A stretch of 25,000 nt of DNA, taken from Takakia lepidozioides (Eukaryota; Streptophyta; Takakiopsida; Takakiales; Takakiaceae). The translations under genes and the position numbers were made by a program. The notes under the pieces were generated by a model. It was not told where the DNA came from, ran no database searches, and was given only the letters and a program-made list of their open reading frames with translations. Below, in pieces: positions 10,501 through 20,234 of the stretch (position 1 is its first letter; every line of letters starts with the position of its first letter). Where the stretch lies: positions 1 through 25,000 of the forward strand of contig JAKLZA010000046.1 in assembly GCA_030704615.1 (NCBI GenBank). The letters are read 5' to 3'.

Positions 10501-10977
10501 ATATCAAACATTTCATAGACTCACGTGTGTAGGCGATCATCTTTGCCGTTAGGTTTTCAGTGCATTATGTCATGCACATGTGCTTGGAAGACAGTGGGAG
10601 TTCTAACTCAAAAGAGAAAGAATTCCTTGGTAGGGCAGCCACAGAGGATTATATGATATCCACAGACTTGCATTCAGGCTTCAGAAAAAAATTCTCTTGC
10701 TGCTGTTGGTTCCCGTACTAAGTCTAAAGAAGGGTCTCACAGAGAGCGCGGTAAAAATGGAAAGCGTCCACGGCTCCAGACCAGTTCCCAGCAGATTGGA
10801 CATCAAGAGTGCCAGGTCTAACGCCTCTCGCGCCCTTTTGCACACCCACCCCATCCTCTCCCTCTCTCTCCCTCTCTCTCCCTCTCCTTAATTTGCACTC
10901 CAGCGGACCTCGATCACAAACACTCTCGAGGAGCTCTGTCGCTTCTCTTCTTGACCAGAGAGTATTTATATTTTCAC
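10501..10977. other. Spacer between repeat B and the 3' end of PPR3, with a CT-rich tract
   Basis: No gene is visible here. At 10855-10888 there is a pyrimidine tract built of CCTCTCTCTC units, which would be purine-rich in a PPR3 3' UTR. I cannot place a polyadenylation site. Confidence 0.6.
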
Positions 10978-13599
10978 CTAACGCAAACTTCTTGTCTGCA
11001 AAGAATGTTCCATTAGATCTTGAAGAACGCCGAGGCTCGTGTCAACATATTCTGTTTCATGCATGTTCCAGTAATCCCCACAAGAACAAAACCCATCCTG
11101 GAAGTGGTGAATTCGATTGGAATCCTGGACCACAATTGTTCGTCCAACAACCTTGGAGATGAACTTGGTAGCAGTGTGGCAATCACCGCACACCCCCAGA
11201 TTTTTTATGACACATATAGGTGTCCCAAGGGGTGTACTGATCAGCCCATAGGCAATGGCTAGCTTCTCACTATGGTGGCAAAGAGAAGTCTCTTTTTGGT
11301 CCTCCTCCACATCATGCAATACAAAGCTCGTGTCAGGCATGTAGCCAGCCTCCTTCATCTGCTCAGACAATCTTTTCAGCTCAAAATGAATTTCTCCAAT
11401 TTGGGGATGTAATTTGTCTTCTACAGCAAATGTATGGACCAGATTGTCAATCTCAATACAGCTGTACCCTGGCTCCTTTTTCACACCTCTCTCCTCCATC
11501 AATTTTCTCACCCTTTCTTTATCATCCCACCTGCCAGCTGCAGCATAGATGTTTGATAGCAGCACGTAAGTTGTGGCATGATGTGGATCACATTTGAGAA
11601 GGCAATTTGCTGCACGCTCTGCTAGCTCCACATTGCAGTGGATTCGACAGGCACCAAGCAAGGCCCCCCACACAAAAGCCTCCGGCTTGACTGGCAAACT
11701 GTTAATGAATTTCTCTGCGCCATCCAACTGCCCTCCCCGGGCAAGAAGGTCCACCATGCAGCCAAAATGCTCCATTCTCGGAGTGAGGCCATGATCTCGA
11801 GTCATGGAGTCAAAGTAGTGACAGCCTTCATCCACTAGACCTGCATGGCTACAAGCAAAAAGAAGACATGTAAAGGTGATACTATCTGCCGTCAAGCCTT
11901 CCTGGCGCATTTGTTCAAATAGTTCAAGGGCCTCCCTACCACACCCATGCTGAGCATATCCTGCAATCATCACATTCCATGAGACCACATTTCGTTGAGC
12001 CATATTGTCGAACACTTCACGTGCATCCTGTATGCTCCCACATTTGGAATACATCTCGGCAAGGGCAGTCTCCAGAATGATATCTGATGCAATTCCAGCG
12101 GTGCTGATGTCAGCATGGACCTCTCTGCCCCTGTCCAGGGCAGCCAGGCTGGCACAAGCGCTGAGAATGCAAATGAACGTGACTTTGTTGGGTGTCACTT
12201 CTTCCTTCATCATGTGCTCATAGATCTCGAGAGCCTCCATACCGCACCCATGCTGGGCATATCCTGAGAGCATGGCATTCCATGAGATCACATTTCGCCT
12301 AGTCATATTGTCAAACACCTGACGTGCATCCTTTGTTCTTCCGCATTTGGCATACATGTCGACAAGAGCAGTCTCCAAGATGACATCTGGTGAGATTCCA
12401 GCTTTGATCAGTTCAACATGGACCTCTTTGCCCTTTTCTAAGTTTCCTAGGCTGGCACATGCATTCAGTACAGAAACGAACGTTACATTGTTAGGCATCA
12501 ACCCTTTGTGCATCATTTGCTCATACATCTCAAGGGCCTCTCTACCACACCTAAGCTGAGCATATCCTGCGATCATTGCACTCCATGTGACTACATTTCG
12601 TTTAGCCATGTTGTCAAACACTTGACGTGCGTCCTTTATGCTCCCACATTTGGCATACATGTCAACAAGTGTGTTCTCAAGAATGGCATCTGGTGCAATG
12701 CAACTTTTCCTCAAGTCCGCATGAATTTCTTTCCCCTTTTCCAGAGCTCCTAGTCTGGCACACGCATTGAGAACACAAATGTATGTTACCTTGTCGGGCA
12801 GCACTCCTCCTTCTATCATTTGTTCATATATCTCCAAAGCCTCCCCACCACACCCATGCTGAGCATAGCCTGCGATCATGGCATTCCATGAGACAACATT
12901 TCGTGTAGTCATATTGTCAAACACTTGACGTGCATCCTTTATGCTCCCGCATTTGGCATACATGTCAGCAAGGGCAGTCTCCATAATCGTATCTGACTGA
13001 ATTCCAGCTTTGACAATGACAGCATGGATCTCTTTGCCCTTCTCCAGGGCTCCTAGGCTGGTACACGCATTGAGAACAGAAATGAAGGTTACCTTGTCAG
13101 GCGTCACCCCTTCCTGCATCATGTGCCCATAGATCTCCAAAGCCTCCCTACCACACCCACACTTGGCATATGCTGATATCATTATAGTCCAAGTAAACAA
13201 ATTCCGTCCAGGCATTTCGTCAAAGACTTTGCGTGCATCCACCACACTCCCACACTTGGCGTACATGTTGACAAGGGTGTTGAGTAGAAAGATGTTTGGC
13301 TTGAATCCACTTTGGATAATGTGGGCATGCACCTGCTTTCCCTCTGCTAAATCTTTCATCTTAATACAGTCCTGCAAAACACGGAGATAAGTCTGGGAGT
13401 CTGCCCTAATGCCCTGTTGGTACCAAATGTGCAGTGCCTCATTCAGTTGCCCTGCCTTACTTGGTGTCCTCACAGCCCCAGGACTGCCAAAATTCTTGGT
13501 GAGTCCCTCTCTTGGCCCTCTTTCAAAAACAGTGGTGATGGTGGGCCAGTCCGATATCCAACAACCAACTGTGCCTGATTCAGCCCTGCAATCCTGCAT
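10978..13599 (-). CDS. PPR3: PLS-class PPR protein with intact E, E+ and DYW deaminase domains
   Basis: From the ATG at 13599 this reads 873 aa without a break, ending at 10978. About 80 residues precede five P-L-S units of about 101 aa ([45 protein letters not shown]). The E domain follows ([30 protein letters not shown]), then E+ and the PG-box-like [16 protein letters not shown]. The DYW domain has the HSE of the deaminase site ([13 protein letters not shown]), the CGDCH metal-site segment, and [14 protein letters not shown]. All key residues are present, so an organellar C-to-U RNA editing factor is the likely role. Oddly, 29 residues follow DYW, where this family normally stops. The chosen ATG overlaps the old splice acceptor (cATGCAG|GATTGC), so it would be used only if the upstream intron is not removed. 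No obvious transit peptide is visible. Confidence 0.9.
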   Translation of the reverse strand: MQDCRAESGTVGCWISDWPTITTVFERGPREGLTKNFGSPGAVRTPSKAGQLNEALHIWYQQGIRADSQTYLRVLQDCIKMKDLAEGKQVHAHIIQSGFKPNIFLLNTLVNMYAKCGSVVDARKVFDEMPGRNLFTWTIMISAYAKCGCGREALEIYGHMMQEGVTPDKVTFISVLNACTSLGALEKGKEIHAVIVKAGIQSDTIMETALADMYAKCGSIKDARQVFDNMTTRNVVSWNAMIAGYAQHGCGGEALEIYEQMIEGGVLPDKVTYICVLNACARLGALEKGKEIHADLRKSCIAPDAILENTLVDMYAKCGSIKDARQVFDNMAKRNVVTWSAMIAGYAQLRCGREALEMYEQMMHKGLMPNNVTFVSVLNACASLGNLEKGKEVHVELIKAGISPDVILETALVDMYAKCGRTKDARQVFDNMTRRNVISWNAMLSGYAQHGCGMEALEIYEHMMKEEVTPNKVTFICILSACASLAALDRGREVHADISTAGIASDIILETALAEMYSKCGSIQDAREVFDNMAQRNVVSWNVMIAGYAQHGCGREALELFEQMRQEGLTADSITFTCLLFACSHAGLVDEGCHYFDSMTRDHGLTPRMEHFGCMVDLLARGGQLDGAEKFINSLPVKPEAFVWGALLGACRIHCNVELAERAANCLLKCDPHHATTYVLLSNIYAAAGRWDDKERVRKLMEERGVKKEPGYSCIEIDNLVHTFAVEDKLHPQIGEIHFELKRLSEQMKEAGYMPDTSFVLHDVEEDQKETSLCHHSEKLAIAYGLISTPLGTPICVIKNLGVCGDCHTATKFISKVVGRTIVVQDSNRIHHFQDGFCSCGDYWNMHETEYVDTSLGVLQDLMEHSLQTRSLR

Positions 13600-13764
13600 G
13601 ACACACCTCTTACTTACCACTCACACACTGCACGTCGAAATTCTTAACTACCACGAAGAAATATTTCCTTGCTATATGTCAGCAGGGTTTTACAACTGCT
13701 CCACTTATTTCCTTTTAGAGTAAACAGTACCCATTCCATCTGTTTAAGTTGACCCCCTTAAATC

Positions 13765-14221
13765 CTCGATTTTGGTGTTGGCCTGGAGCTCCAGGCTGTG
13801 CTCGACCTTGTCTCATGGCAGATAGCTCTTATTTCACCCAAGGAGGGTTCAACCTTCCATCAATCCAAAGGGCCTTCTTCATGCGCTTATTTTCCGAAGT
13901 CTGGTGAACCTGGACTTTTCTATTAAAGACACCAATGGGCAGCTCAGCAAGCTGTAACCACAACAGCCTCATATAGCCTAACTACGACAACCCTCCTGGA
14001 ACAACCTGGGAACGACCTACTGATTGCGACACAAAGAACGAATTTCTCATCAAGCTAAGCTACTGGAGCTCCACAAAATGTTATCATGCCAACTTCAATC
14101 ACAAACCCGGCTTGAAAACTCCCGAATGAAGATAGCCTAACCTTGTCAAGCCTGTTGTCCCACGACTGTGACGGATCCGACGAAAAATTCTGCCACGAGA
14201 TTCCTATGCTTATTGTTTTAC
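13765..14221 (-). pseudogene. Decayed OSB-like PDF-motif exons upstream of PPR3 (unit 3)
   Basis: Exon A, 14221-14142 (80 nt, the same length and phase as in units 1 and 2), lies between ATGCAG and GTTAGG. It encodes SWQNFSSDPSQSWDNRLDK, with one W of the usual WW replaced by S. Exon B, about 13912-13765, holds the literal PDF triplet (13904-13896), then after a one-base shift LWIDGRLNPPWVK, the best copy of the second half-motif in the window. A TAA follows directly, then ELSAMRQGRAQPG and GAPGQHQNR. The donor GT has become GA (CGAG|GATT). Stop, frameshift and lost donor together mark it as a pseudogene, although its motif residues are the closest to the family consensus. Confidence 0.65.
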
Positions 14222-14950
14222 CTGCATTCAACAACTGCAAGTCCATGAACAATTTTCCAGCTTCTCATTTCCCAGGCTCTTTTCGGAGTGATAGTGCTCC
14301 AAAAGAGATTTTTAGTAGCTCCTAACTGAATTGTGTCTTTGTTGAGAAATGCTGGTGTAGGCTTTCTATCAAACTAATCTCCCCCCACAATCACCACCCC
14401 TCTCTCACACACACACAAGCAATCACAGCCACATCGGTCAAATTGGAAGCTACAACGTAAAATCTGGAATCAAACCAATATTTGCTAGCACGATGTCTGT
14501 ACCTGCCCTTCCTGAAAACCCCAATTCGCTGATTGTAACCGCATCTCGTTGAGAAATATGGCATATGCAGGGTGGGTTTCCCATAGCCAAAGAACGGCCT
14601 CTCATCATCTCCCTTCCTTGCTCCATCCCTCAACACTCTGCAGTTCTTCAAGAGGTCCTCAAGAGGACTGCAGCGCAGGTGGACCTTCCCGTTAGCCTAT
14701 GGAAAACAGCAAACAGAAACATGATATTCCCGTTAACAAACGTTCCGTTAAGGTACCGTTACAGCCCTTCCAGATTAAATTACAAAAAAAGCTACATAAT
14801 CATTTAAGCTCCCACTGCCAGGCTTCCTGGCAATCATTCGAATGGCCCAAAATCATTGCCTTTAAGTTTTTTCTTACTTTAAGTTTTTAATTGCAAAAGA
14901 AAAGAAACGCTCCTACTACTTTAGTTTTGCTGTCCCTTGGGCCGACGAAA
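14222..14950. other. Upstream remainder of unit 3
   Basis: The part to about 14340 matches the intron in front of exon A in unit 1 (shared GAAGCTGGAAAA and TTCATG words). The part at 14419-14530 matches 9458-9565 of unit 2. A minus-strand frame at 14391-14651 overlaps the shared block but has no clear match. A CA microsatellite lies at about 14405-14418. Beyond about 14650 I see no coding trace. Confidence 0.4.
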
Positions 14951-15999
14951 TGTGGGGCCACCCCCCTCATGACCGGGTCGGCATCGAATATCGATGGGCC
15001 CATCCATAATGGCTGTCTAACATGCATCATGTTGATCATGCCACATCTATCCACATCACTTCTAATCATCCGGATTGGATGAATGAGGTGACGAACTGAT
15101 GAATGAAGGATGAATGACGAAGCGCGTTCGGACCGGTTCTCATCAGTCAGGTCGGCCGAGCGACGCTGTCGGACCGCGGGGCGGTGTGGTACAGGTACGT
15201 TCCGTCGCCGGCCGTCCGGTCGACAGACGACAGGAACGGATCATCCGACGGATGAATGTATCGGTCGACCGCGCGGATTGACCGTTGCTTTGGGTCATCT
15301 GACAGCCCCCTGTTGTCGGCACGTGGGGGTGCGCGAGTGGATTGTGAGGGCCCTACCAGGGGGACCCAGGTGCGGAGCGAGGTGCCGTCCCTGACCATAT
15401 CTCGTGCTCTTCTTCTCTGCTCGCCTGCCGTTGTCGCATTCTCGTCTTTTGTGTTGTGTCTCGCTGCAGAGATCTGAGCAATTGCGTGCTGTTCTTGCAA
15501 GCTCTGCCGTTCTCGACCTAGTACGCAGTGTCGCCGCCTGCAGTTGTCTTTTAGGAGGCGGATTTTTTGGTCTCTAGTATTGTTAGTTCCTCACAGGACA
15601 TTCATTTTTTAGTTTCTTGCATCTCTGCTTTCTCAGACTGTGCGTGCGTTTCGCCGTAGCGTCATAGCCTGCCATCTCACTGCCATCTTCTTGTATACGT
15701 GCTATCTATTATTCTTCTTCTTGTTTTCTTTCTTTCTTTCTTTCTTTCTTATCTTTTGCTCCATTGTTGTGTCCCTGTTCTTACATATTGTGTGAGATCC
15801 ATACGCATCGAATTACTCTCTTGTCTATCTGTGTCAATCAGTGTGTCTCGGTCTCGCTCTGTTTTGATCCAATAGCACTCCTTACAGCATTGCTGATCGA
15901 TTCTTCCATCTATCTCTATCTACTACTTACATTCTTTGATTAGTTGTTTCTCGTTCTTGGAGAAGCACTAATTGGATTGTGGTGAGGGGAAGGAGAATC
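14951..15999 (+). promoter_or_regulatory. Probable promoter and 5' UTR region of EB1
   Basis: PPR3 and EB1 are transcribed away from each other, so this intergenic stretch should hold the EB1 start. A GATGGGCCCATC palindrome at about 14993-15004 contains TGGGCC, the core of the plant site II element often seen in housekeeping and cell-cycle promoters. From about 15100 to 15400 the DNA is rich in G+C and in CpG, unlike its surroundings, with repeated GATGAATGA words at 15078-15117 and 15252. From 15400 to 15960 it is pyrimidine-rich, including six TTTC units (15726-15750), as is common in plant 5' UTRs. No TATA box can be chosen with confidence. Confidence 0.4.
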
Positions 16000-18900
16000 A
16001 TGGGGGCAGCGAACATTGGGATGATGGACAGTGCATACTTTGTGGGAAGAAATGAGATTCTGTCTTGGGTCAACTCCACTCTCCAGCTCACACTCAACAA
16101 AGTTGAAGAGGTATTCATTTCCCTTCTCCTCGTATTACTAGTTCTGATTGTCCAATGTCACAGCGACAGGATTCGATCACCTTGTCAGATTTATTTGGTC
16201 AAAACATATATGGCCTGGCGCCATGGGGTCTCTGCGGGAGAGGGATAGAGGGAGGGAGAGGGAGAGAGACTTAATGCACCCGAGACCAACATCTTCCCAA
16301 TAAAAACAGATATTCTATTGGTAGCATTGCCCCTGTAGTGGAACTCTTTTCAAGAGCCGAAATCGCATCTTCTCGCTGCGGGGTCATAGCCCCGCGAAAC
16401 ACCGTCAAGAAAGAAAGAGGCATTAGGAGAATACGACAGAACAATCACACATGAAAATGTAGCTTGAGCCAGGCATCATCGTGTACAGACACATACGAGA
16501 GGTTTTAAAAAAAGGATATATATATAGAATGTGATGGATTGTGTGGTGGAAGAAGAGTCCAAGACAGATACAGGCATGTGTAGAAGCTCTCGTGTAGGTA
16601 CTTCTTGTAGTGATAACTATCGAAGAATTAGCAAGCTGCCAGAAGTGGGAATGTGACATTGCACGCGGGGAATATGGACTGCTTATGCCCACCCCCTACA
16701 TGGGGCAGTATCCGCAAGGGTAACTGGCTCTTATTAGCCCTGGTTTCAGCCAGAGTCTTCTCTCTGGACCACTCACCTCTTTTCTTGTCATATTCAAGCA
16801 GTCTCTTGACTTCTGGAAGTTTGCAAATTTGCGAATTTGCAACCCTGCACTGCAAATCAGGGCCTAAAGCTGATCCATCACCATAACCAATTGAACGTGC
16901 ATATGTTTAAGGAGGGACACCTGACTCTACTGTTGGGTGGGCATATATAATATAGACTTGCAGCTTGCACATGCTTGCTTGCAGTAATCCATGGAAAGAG
17001 GGCAGCTCTCAACCACATTTGGAAAACATTGCCATCAAAGTGCTGACAACTTTTATCTCTCACCTGAGCTTCTTTGGTGTTTGCAGGCAGCGTCTGGTGC
17101 AGTCTATTGCCAGCTCATGGATGTAGTGCATCCCGGCATGGTAAATATGCACAAGGTAGTTGAACCTTGTCCTCTGTATGTACCTTGTGCACTATGATTT
17201 TGGGTGCATCAGGAGGGTGTTTCTTGTTGTATCTGCTGTTATAGCTATAGTTCTTGTCATGCATCATTGTGAACCATAAATTTACTATGATTATGAGTTC
17301 TGGTGATCTTGATAGTGGGTGGGAAAGTTTGGTCGTGTTTGTGGGCACGTGCTGGATGAAGGTCTGCATACGTCGCTTATCCTGTCTTCAATGTTGTTTG
17401 TCAAATTCTGTTTCCGCTTCACATGTATAGGTTACGTAGTGTACATTAATTCACAGAATGTGCATGAAACATACATATCTCATGCTTCCTTGCTATTCTC
17501 TTCTTTGTCGAAAGGGGTGCATCTGGGTCTGTTTTATGCGGTCCAAGTGTGAGACAGCTTGGGTCATTGGGATCTGTGCAGGTGAACTTTGAGGCAAAAT
17601 CAGAGTACGAGATGATCCAAAACTACAAGGTTCTGCAGGATGTATTCAACAAGCTCAAGATTGGCAGGGTACCTTTGCTTTACCAAGTTCTGGTCCCTGG
17701 TGCAGATGGGGCCAAACAAATAGTGAGATAGGATGGGAACAATTGTCACCATTTAGACTTATTAAATGGAGTTGCCCATATTTGCTTACAGTTCATTCTA
17801 CAATGTACAGATTTTGAGTTTCTTTTGGACTAAGTGAAAGAGAACTTGTCTGCAGCATATTGAGGTAAGCAAGCTGGTGAAGGGACGGCCACTTGATAAC
17901 TTGGAGTTCGTGCAGTGGATGAAGCACTATTGTGACTCCATCAACAATGGCCATGTCAATCCCAGGTAAGTATCTGTGTACGTATTGAAGTATCATGCAA
18001 TTGTCCTTCTGTTGGGACTAGCATTATTATCACCACACCATCATCCTACAGTCTAATTTAATCTGCTAGCTTCTTTGTAAGAAGCTAGACCCCAAGAAAC
18101 ACTGTACCTTTAGGTAAAGCTAAAGTGAAATTTCAGGTCCTACGTCTTAAGTGTTAATTGCTAAAGTGAAGATGCTGATAGTTGTGATTGGCTTTTCCCG
18201 CTGAGTGCTAGTGGACATCATAACTGAGTTTTCCTTCACTTCTGGAAATGGCAAAAACTCAGTGTGAAGACTTGTATCATGGTATTCCCATGAATTTGAG
18301 CATAGTAGTATCTGTGATCTACTCCCACTATCGGGGAGTTGGTGGGGAGTGGTGGCAGTTTGTCACTGTCACACCTGATGAAGTTGACGGTCTGAGTCTT
18401 GGTGATTGGCAACATAATGTTAAGACTTTTACTCTCTATGTTTCGGTAGTTTAGGTTTTAACTTGGACTGGTACAACATCTGGTTGAGTTTCCGTCTGTA
18501 TGGAGTTTTTACTCTTTACTTAGATGCTTCAAAATCTGGATTTCACAGCTACAATGCAGCAGAAAGGAGAGAGGCATGCAAGGGAGGGAAAGACGCAAAC
18601 AAAAAGGCTGTCGTGTCTGGCAACGGCCACTGTGCTCCTTCTAGCAAGGGTGCCTCCAATGCAGGGTCCTGGCCATGTATCCCAGCTGGTCACGGGTCAG
18701 CTTCAGTTCGCCGAAATGAGAATACTCATCCAAATGGCCCAAGTAAGTCTTCTTTGTTGACGTTCAAAGGCTGCTTTGGTTAGTGTGTTTTAAAATGAAG
18801 CAGTACTAGGATATCCTACGCTACTTCAATGCTCTCGTAGCCTAGAGAAATGTACTGGTGTATATTTTATGTTGCGGCCTAACATCTAGGGGGGGTTGCA

Positions 18901-20234
18901 ATACAGCAAGTGCAAGGGCACCCAAGGTCTCCACCGCAACTGCACCCCCAGCCCCTAAACAAGTACAAGCCCTCAATGAGCAGGTGAAGCCCACAACCCC
19001 CCCTTCTCCCCCACCCCAGAGTGCATCCTTCTTTTTGGGTTCTCCGCCTACCTTTCTTGTGCATGTCACTCAGCCCATACGAGCATGGGATGTATCTCTG
19101 ACTTGAGAGCAGAGGGCAAGGAAGAGAGGAGTTGAGAGAGCTTACTGGCAGGATATTTTCTTTGATGTGTGGGGATTCGTGTTCACCTTATATTCACACC
19201 TGCAACAGGTACATAGTACTGAAAAGCAAGACCCACATTTGTTGCAGGGTTACCCATACTGCCAGGAATCTGTTGGTGATCAGGGTTGGGAGAGAGTTTT
19301 GCCTTGTAGTCTGTGCCTGTATTTACACCTGCAGTTGGATGTGCCCAGACAAGTGCTAAAAACCAAGATCCATATGGGAAGCAGGTCACTGAGCTGAAGC
19401 TATCAGTGGACAGTTTGGAGAAGGAACGTGATTTCTATTTTGCAAAGCTTCGTGACATCGAAATTCTTTGCCAGAATCCGGAGCTAGGAAATCTCCCGGT
19501 ATGTATGGCTTGCCAGGTTGAGTGTGTGTTTCCTTGTTTCTTTATTTGTCTGTTTTAGTCTTCTGTGAATTAGTTGTACCTCTTGGCCTTCTGTGGACCT
19601 CATAGAATTTCTTCTTCTTTCTTTGTCTTAATGTTCCCTGAGACTAGTGGAGTATATGTAAAACATTGTTGCTGCTCTGTTGTCTACAATTGCATGCCAC
19701 CTGCTTTTCCATAACCTGCTGGCTCTGGCACAGGTGGACGCACTCCAAATCTTACAAGTGAATGCCTCACATAGAGTATCTAGAGTTAAGAGAAAATCTT
19801 TTCCATGAAGCCCCAGGAATTGACCCTGGTTTTGTTTGTCAAATTGACAGGTGGTTATGGCAGTCCAAAGAATCCTGTATGCTGCCGAGGACAGCCCGTC
19901 GGTAATTGCTGAAGCGCAGGCCATGGTGTTAGAGTGCGAGTCCAGCAGCGCTCCCCTCCACAATAGCCCTCCCCCTCGACAAAGCCCCGTGTGTGACATA
20001 GGCGAGATGGATGAGGACGATGACCTTGTTGGTGGGGATGAACCTCTCTTCACCAACATGGATGGCCTTGATGATGACTCCAAGCGCAAAGTCTATACGA
20101 GCAAGTCCTTGATCGATGTTGATGTGGCAGCTGAGCTAGCAGCCTCCTTGTCGCCAAGGCAACGGAGGGTCCCATGTGACTTTCTGCCAGTCTTGCCCTC
20201 CCTCCAGAATCCCTCTCCAGTGAGTGTCCAATAG
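16000..20234 (+). CDS. EB1: EB1-type microtubule plus-end tracking protein, eight exons
   Basis: The exons are 16000-16110, 17087-17155, 17582-17668, 17856-17965, 18549-18742, 18907-18983, 19385-19498 and 19851-20234. All have GT-AG borders and agreeing phases, giving 381 aa. The N-terminus is a calponin-homology domain (residues 1-125: [56 protein letters not shown]), which binds growing microtubule ends. A linker rich in basic residues, Ala and Pro follows ([27 protein letters not shown]). Next is the EB1 coiled-coil/homology domain ([36 protein letters not shown]), which forms the dimer. The last exon adds an acidic stretch ([15 protein letters not shown]) and a Ser/Pro tail with the basic patch SKRK. 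In plants EB1 acts on cortical arrays, spindle and phragmoplast. The match is closest to plant EB1a/b, but the tail is longer than I would expect for those. The start is the ATG before [10 protein letters not shown]; the longer frame opens with a GTG. Confidence 0.93.
16111..17086 (+). other. Intron 1 of EB1 (976 bp)
   Basis: GTATTC...TTGCAG. It contains a purine-rich tract (GAGGGAGAGGGAGAGAGAC, about 16249-16270), a GC-rich hairpin (GCGGGG-TCATAG-CCCCGC, 16378-16395) and short TA runs near 16516 and 16943. I see no nested gene. Confidence 0.8.
17156..19850 (+). other. Introns 2 to 7 of EB1
   Basis: The introns are 17156-17581, 17669-17855, 17966-18548, 18743-18906, 18984-19384 and 19499-19850. 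Each begins GT and ends AG. No element, RNA gene or nested frame could be supported in them. Confidence 0.8.

Noticed and set aside
10855-10888. The CT-rich tract as a regulatory splice element or a CRISPR-like repeat
   Set aside because: It is a simple pyrimidine microsatellite without spacers, lying downstream of the PPR3 stop.
2388-13390. Many frames of 60-160 codons antisense to the PPR arrays (with words like [16 protein letters not shown])
   Set aside because: They recur with the 303-bp repeat and are simply the reverse complement of the conserved PPR codons.
16378-16395. GC-rich hairpin in EB1 intron 1 as a structured RNA or terminator
   Set aside because: A 6-bp stem with a 6-base loop is common by chance in GC-rich DNA and has no supporting context in a plant intron.
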